Both the position numbers and the translations under genes were made by a program. Source: Halobacteriales archaeon SW_9_67_24 (GTDB lineage: Archaea; Halobacteriota; Halobacteria; Halobacteriales; Halococcaceae). From it: 15,929 nucleotides of DNA. How positions within the stretch are numbered: position 1 is the first letter of the stretch; each line of letters opens with the position of its first letter. Of this stretch, positions 12,573 to 15,929 are shown one piece after another. The notes beneath the pieces are model-generated. The model did no database searches and was not told the DNA's origin. It saw only the letters and a list, made by a program, of their open reading frames with translations. The stretch covers positions 4,434-20,362 of the forward strand of contig PXSV01000140.1 in the NCBI GenBank assembly GCA_003022685.1, in the 5' to 3' direction.

Positions 12573-13100
12573 ATGACAGAGCCACGTGTCCCCGGCAGCC
12601 GGGGGGCGGATCTCGACGTGCCCTGTGGCGAGTCGGTCGCCGTTGCGGACCTCGACATGGGGATGCGGGAGTTCGGGTGTGACTGCGGCGAACGCCACGC
12701 CCTCGTGATGGACGTCCACCCGCCGAGCCGGTTCGTCCCCGAATCGCTCGTCTCCATGCTCCGCGAGACGATCGAACCCGAAGAGGGCGGCGAGTTCGAC
12801 ACGATGCACATGATGGGCGTCGTGCTGGAGGAGTTCCCAGAGAAGGTCGTCGCCGAGGACGTCTCCGAAAACAGCGACGTGGGCTACGCGCTGGTCTGGG
12901 TCACGGACTTCGACGCGCGCCGACTCCACGAGGTCGTGGTCGAGCTCGTCGTGGAGCTGATGGAGCACGCGGTGAGCCACGCCGACGACGACGCGGCGAG
13001 CGAGTTCGAACGCCAGATGCACGAGTTCGACGTTGGCGAGTTCGTCGACCAGTACCGCCGCGAGCGCGAGTTCGAACACGAGACCGACACGCCCGTCTGA
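12573..13100 (+). CDS. DUF5815-like haloarchaeal protein
   Basis: A 175-residue acidic soluble protein. It begins EPRVPGSRGADLDVPCGE, continues MREFGCDCGERHALVMDVHP around residues 31-50, then SRFVPESLVSMLRETIE and, later, VGYALVWVTDFDARRLHEVV near 103-122 and LMEHAVSHADDDAASEFE near 129-146. From memory this matches the haloarchaeal family DUF5815. Three cysteines, Cys18, Cys36 and Cys38 (CDCGERH), with nearby His42 could form a metal site, though nothing proves it. The C-terminal half is helical and highly charged. Function is unknown. The ATG is fixed by a well-placed TATA-like box for a leaderless transcript, and a T-tract follows the stop. Confidence 0.82.
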   Translation: MTEPRVPGSRGADLDVPCGESVAVADLDMGMREFGCDCGERHALVMDVHPPSRFVPESLVSMLRETIEPEEGGEFDTMHMMGVVLEEFPEKVVAEDVSENSDVGYALVWVTDFDARRLHEVVVELVVELMEHAVSHADDDAASEFERQMHEFDVGEFVDQYRREREFEHETDTPV

Positions 13101-13106
13101 CGGGGG

Positions 13107-13111
13107 TTTTT
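13107..13111 (+). terminator. Oligo-T terminator after the DUF5815-like gene
   Basis: CGGGGGTTTTTCTC begins directly after the stop codon: a G-rich stretch followed by five T residues and more pyrimidines. It fits an archaeal intrinsic terminator. Confidence 0.5.
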
Positions 13112-13204
13112 CTCTCGGGGCCGCGCCGGCAGGCGATTCGTCGCACACGGCGTCATACGGCTGTCTGACGCCATGTTATGTGGATGGAGCCCATGGGAAG
13201 ACGT

Positions 13205-13435
13205 ATGCAACTCCGCCGGAGCGAGTTCGAGCGCATCCGGACGGTGCTCGCGGAGGTCGATCCCGACGAGCCGTTGACGGCTCGGGAAATCCATGACCTG
13301 CTCGACGAGCGTGGCGAGACGTTCGACAGTCCACACCGGGTGGCCACCGTCCTCGGCCGCCGTGCGGACGGCGAGGTCGAGGTCATTCGGGACCGCCCGT
13401 ACCGCTATCGCGTTCTCGACGACACGGCGAACTGA
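13205..13435 (+). CDS. Small winged-helix-like haloarchaeal protein
   Basis: A 76-residue protein from the ATG at 13205 (MQLRRSEFERIRTVLAEVD). The order helix, helix (LTAREIHDLLDERG), helix (SPHRVATVLGRRAD) and a beta wing (VEVIRDRPYRYRVL) suggests a small winged-helix DNA-binding fold. I cannot name the family and a binding target is not known. Upstream in-frame ATG codons exist at 13178, 13184 and 13193. I prefer 13205 because the helical core starts there and a TATA-like GTTATGTG (13175-13182) lies about 27 bases before it, fitting a leaderless transcript. It lies 208 bases before carB in the same direction, so a link to carB control is possible but not shown. Confidence 0.7.
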   Translation: MQLRRSEFERIRTVLAEVDPDEPLTAREIHDLLDERGETFDSPHRVATVLGRRADGEVEVIRDRPYRYRVLDDTAN

Positions 13436-13587
13436 CCCGTCGAATCGGCCGATTCCGGCCGATCCGCTGTTTTCGAGCGGCGCTTCGTTTCGTCGATACG
13501 CTGTCCGCGACGAGCATGGAGTCACGACTACGAACGAGCAGGAAGCTGAGGGTCGCCGGGATCTAATTTCGATTTTCGAAACTGGGC

Positions 13588-13631
13588 TACGCATCTCGGA
13601 GTCTATCGCCGCGCTTATTACGATGTGCGTA
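13588..13631. promoter_or_regulatory. carB promoter with flanking inverted repeat
   Basis: The TATA-like CTTATTACG (13614-13622) is centred about 27 bases before the carB ATG, fitting a leaderless transcript. It is flanked by TACGCA (13588-13593) and its complement TGCGTA (13626-13631). The inverted repeat around the box could be a regulator site. The promoter call is fairly strong, the operator call weak. Confidence 0.5.
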
Positions 13632-13643
13632 TCACGACGGGTA

Positions 13644-15929
13644 ATGCCCGACGAGGACAGCACGATTTTGCTCATCGGCAGCGGTCCGATCCAGATCGGC
13701 CAAGCGGCGGAGTTCGACTACTCCGGTGCGCAGGCGTGTCGCGCGCTCGCTGAGGAGGGCGCGCGAGTCGTCCTCGTCAACTCCAACCCCGCGACCATCA
13801 TGACCGATCCCGAGATGGCCGACGAGGTGTACATCGAACCGATCACGACCGACGCGATCGCCGAGATCATCGCAAAGGAGCGCCCGGACGGCGTCATCGC
13901 GGGGCTCGGCGGCCAGACAGGGCTGAACGTGACTGCCGAACTCGCCGAGGAAGGGGTCCTGGAGGAGTACGATGTCGAGATCATGGGCACGCCGCTCGAC
14001 ACTATTTATGCCACCGAGGACCGCGATCTGTTCCGCCAGCGGATGGAGGACATCGGACAGCCGGTCCCGCGGTCGACGACGATCACCCTCGACGAAGGGG
14101 AATCGGTAACGACCCTCGACGCAGCGGGCCTGCGCGAGCGTGTCGGTGCGGCCGTCGATTCGGTCGGCGGGCTCCCGGTCATCTCCCGGACGACCTATAC
14201 GCTCGGCGGGAGCGGGTCGGGCGTGGTCGCGGACAGCGAGAAGCTGTACGAGCGCGTCCGGAAGGGACTCAGACTCTCCAGAAACAGCGAGGTCCTCATC
14301 ACCGAGTCGATCGCGGGCTGGGTCGAGCTGGAGTACGAGGTGATGCGCGACGCCGACGACTCGTGTATCATCATCTGCAACATGGAGAACCTCGATCCGA
14401 TGGGGATTCACACGGGGGAATCGGTCGTCGTCACGCCCTCCCAAGTCATCCCCGACGACGGCCATCAAGAGATGCGCACTGCGGCGCTCGACGTGATCCG
14501 CGACCTCGGCATTCAGGGCGGCTGTAACATCCAGTTCGCGTGGCGCGACGACGGGTCTCCGGGCGGCGAGTACCGCGTCGTCGAGGTCAACCCCCGTGTG
14601 TCGCGCTCCTCCGCGCTCGCCTCGAAGGCGACCGGGTATCCGATCGCGCGCGTCACCGCGAAGGTCGCGCTCGGGAAACGGCTCCACGAGATCGACAACG
14701 AGATCACCGGCGAGACGACCGCGGCGTTCGAGCCAGCGATCGACTACGTGGTGACCAAAGTGCCGAGATGGCCGAACGAGAAGTTCCGGGACGTGGAGTT
14801 CGAACTCGGGACCGCGATGAAATCGACGGGCGAAGCGATGGCGATCGGGCGGACGTTCGAGGAGTCACTCCTGAAGGCGTTGCGCTCGACCGAGTACGAA
14901 CCAGATGTCGATTGGGGCGAGGTCGACGACGCGACGCTCGAAGCGGAGTATCTCGAACGCCCGACGCCCGACCGTCCCTATGCGATGTTCGAGGCCGCCG
15001 AGCGGGGCTACACCGCCGACGATCTCGCGGCGCTCACCGGGATCGAGATGTGGTACACCGAGCGCTACGTCCGGATCGCCGACGCGAACCAGGCGGCTAG
15101 TAGTGGGGACCTCCAGCCAGCGGCGAGCGCCGGATTCACCAACGCCGAGATCGCCGCGACCGCCGAGACCGACGGTGGCGTCGGCGACGTTGAGGCGTCG
15201 GTGACGGGCCGGACGTACAAACAGGTCGATACGTGTGCCGGCGAGTTCGCGGCCGAAACCCCGTACTACTACTCCGCACGGAAGCCCGAGCACGCCGACA
15301 CCGGTCCCTACGAGGGAGAGGGGGCGGCAGGCGAACTCGAAGTCGATCGTGACGTCGAGAGCGTGGTCGTGGTCGGCGGCGGCCCGATCCGGATCGGTCA
15401 GGGCGTGGAGTTCGATTACTGCTCGGTCCACGCGGTGCGCGCGCTGCGCGAGGCGGGGGTCGAGGCCCACGTCGTCAACAACAATCCCGAAACCGTCTCG
15501 ACGGACTACGACACCAGCGATGGCCTGTTCTTCGAGCCGATCACCCCCGAGGAGGTCGCCGACGCGATCGAGGCCACTGGGGCTGACGGCGTGATGGTCC
15601 AGTTCGGCGGCCAGACCTCCGTCGACATCGGCCGCGGCCTGGAGAGCGAACTCGACCGGCGGGGCCTCGACTGCGAGGTGCTCGGCACGTCGGTCGGGGC
15701 GATGGACCTCGCGGAGAACCGTGACCGGTTCAACGTCCTGATGGACGATCTCGATGTTTCCCAGCCAATCGGTGGGGCGGCCGTCAGCGAGACCGAAGCG
15801 CTCGAACTCGCCCACGAGATCGGTTATCCCGTCCTCGTCCGTCCGAGCTACGTTCTCGGCGGGCGCGCGATGGACGTGGTCTACGACGACGACGATCTCC
15901 GGGAGTACGTCGAGGAGGCCGTCCGGGTG
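13644..15929 (+). CDS. carB: Carbamoyl-phosphate synthase large subunit, 3' end outside the window
   Basis: The frame is open from the ATG at 13644 to the window edge, 762 codons of an expected roughly 1050-1070. CarB uses two ATP-grasp halves to make carbamoyl phosphate from bicarbonate and ammonia, the ammonia coming from glutamine through the CarA subunit; the product feeds pyrimidine and arginine synthesis. The first half shows GSGPIQIGQAAEFDYSG (residues 12-28), GGQTGLN (89-95), SRTTYTLGGSGSG (181-193), ENLDPMGIHTGES (248-260) and VNPRVSRSSALASKATGYP (315-333). The oligomerization region follows. The second half begins near residue 570 with VVVGGGPIRIGQGVEFDYCS, then GGQTSVD and, just before the edge, RPSYVLGGRAM. 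No carA is in the window. No frame disruption is seen. Confidence 0.97.
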   Translation, partial: MPDEDSTILLIGSGPIQIGQAAEFDYSGAQACRALAEEGARVVLVNSNPATIMTDPEMADEVYIEPITTDAIAEIIAKERPDGVIAGLGGQTGLNVTAELAEEGVLEEYDVEIMGTPLDTIYATEDRDLFRQRMEDIGQPVPRSTTITLDEGESVTTLDAAGLRERVGAAVDSVGGLPVISRTTYTLGGSGSGVVADSEKLYERVRKGLRLSRNSEVLITESIAGWVELEYEVMRDADDSCIIICNMENLDPMGIHTGESVVVTPSQVIPDDGHQEMRTAALDVIRDLGIQGGCNIQFAWRDDGSPGGEYRVVEVNPRVSRSSALASKATGYPIARVTAKVALGKRLHEIDNEITGETTAAFEPAIDYVVTKVPRWPNEKFRDVEFELGTAMKSTGEAMAIGRTFEESLLKALRSTEYEPDVDWGEVDDATLEAEYLERPTPDRPYAMFEAAERGYTADDLAALTGIEMWYTERYVRIADANQAASSGDLQPAASAGFTNAEIAATAETDGGVGDVEASVTGRTYKQVDTCAGEFAAETPYYYSARKPEHADTGPYEGEGAAGELEVDRDVESVVVVGGGPIRIGQGVEFDYCSVHAVRALREAGVEAHVVNNNPETVSTDYDTSDGLFFEPITPEEVADAIEATGADGVMVQFGGQTSVDIGRGLESELDRRGLDCEVLGTSVGAMDLAENRDRFNVLMDDLDVSQPIGGAAVSETEALELAHEIGYPVLVRPSYVLGGRAMDVVYDDDDLREYVEEAVRV

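Noticed and set aside
11706..13148. Minus-strand open frame of 480 codons opposite the membrane protein and DUF5815-like genes
   Set aside because: It covers two well supported plus-strand genes and their promoter and has shadow-like composition.
13516..13566. 16-codon open frame with an ATG upstream of carB
   Set aside because: Too short, no ribosome binding site or promoter specific to it, and no sign of coding selection.

Overview
The window looks like a chromosomal segment of a haloarchaeon (class Halobacteria). The DNA is GC-rich, the predicted soluble proteins are strongly acidic, and several starts look leaderless, with a TATA-like box about 26-27 bases before the start codon. Many genes belong to small families I know only from haloarchaea. 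Genus is not certain from sequence alone. I see nothing supportable in the first 57 bases.

Layout. Bases 58-2664 (minus): a PrsW-type intramembrane protease and a DUF389 membrane protein. Bases 2976-4443 (plus): an EngB-type GTPase, then two small haloarchaeal proteins, after a gene-poor stretch with a repeated 26-base motif. Bases 4541-5368 (minus): a multi-pass membrane protein of unknown function and a tRNA-Ser(CGA). Bases 5458-7700 (plus): an isolated MoxR AAA+ ATPase and a secreted lipoprotein with two DUF4397 domains and a Met/Thr/Asp tandem repeat. Bases 7701-8540: an accessory patch of lower GC with a 67-residue membrane protein, bounded by two copies of a structured palindromic repeat. 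Bases 8536-9460 (minus): an 86-residue unknown protein and a DUF6149-like protein. Bases 9566-10852 (plus): an FAD/NAD(P) oxidoreductase divergent from the DUF6149-like gene. Bases 11216-13435 (plus): a probably broken small gene, a third copy of the structured repeat, a multi-pass membrane protein, a DUF5815-like protein and a small winged-helix-like protein. Base 13644 to the end (plus): carB, the large subunit of carbamoyl-phosphate synthase, cut off by the window edge.

The window is mostly ordinary core genome. The genes do not form one pathway: housekeeping functions (EngB, tRNA-Ser, CarB) are mixed with envelope proteins and haloarchaeal unknowns. The most interesting signal is non-coding. 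Three homologous 81-82 bp palindromic elements (7885-7965, 8455-8536, 11594-11675) share outer arms of the form TAGGGTCGGTTG / CAACCGACCCTA and keep an inner hairpin although its sequence differs between copies. They sit directly at gene boundaries, one overlapping a stop codon and one ending in a TATA-like sequence. A second, longer and more degenerate GC-rich repeat occurs at 2693-2860 and 10964-11080.
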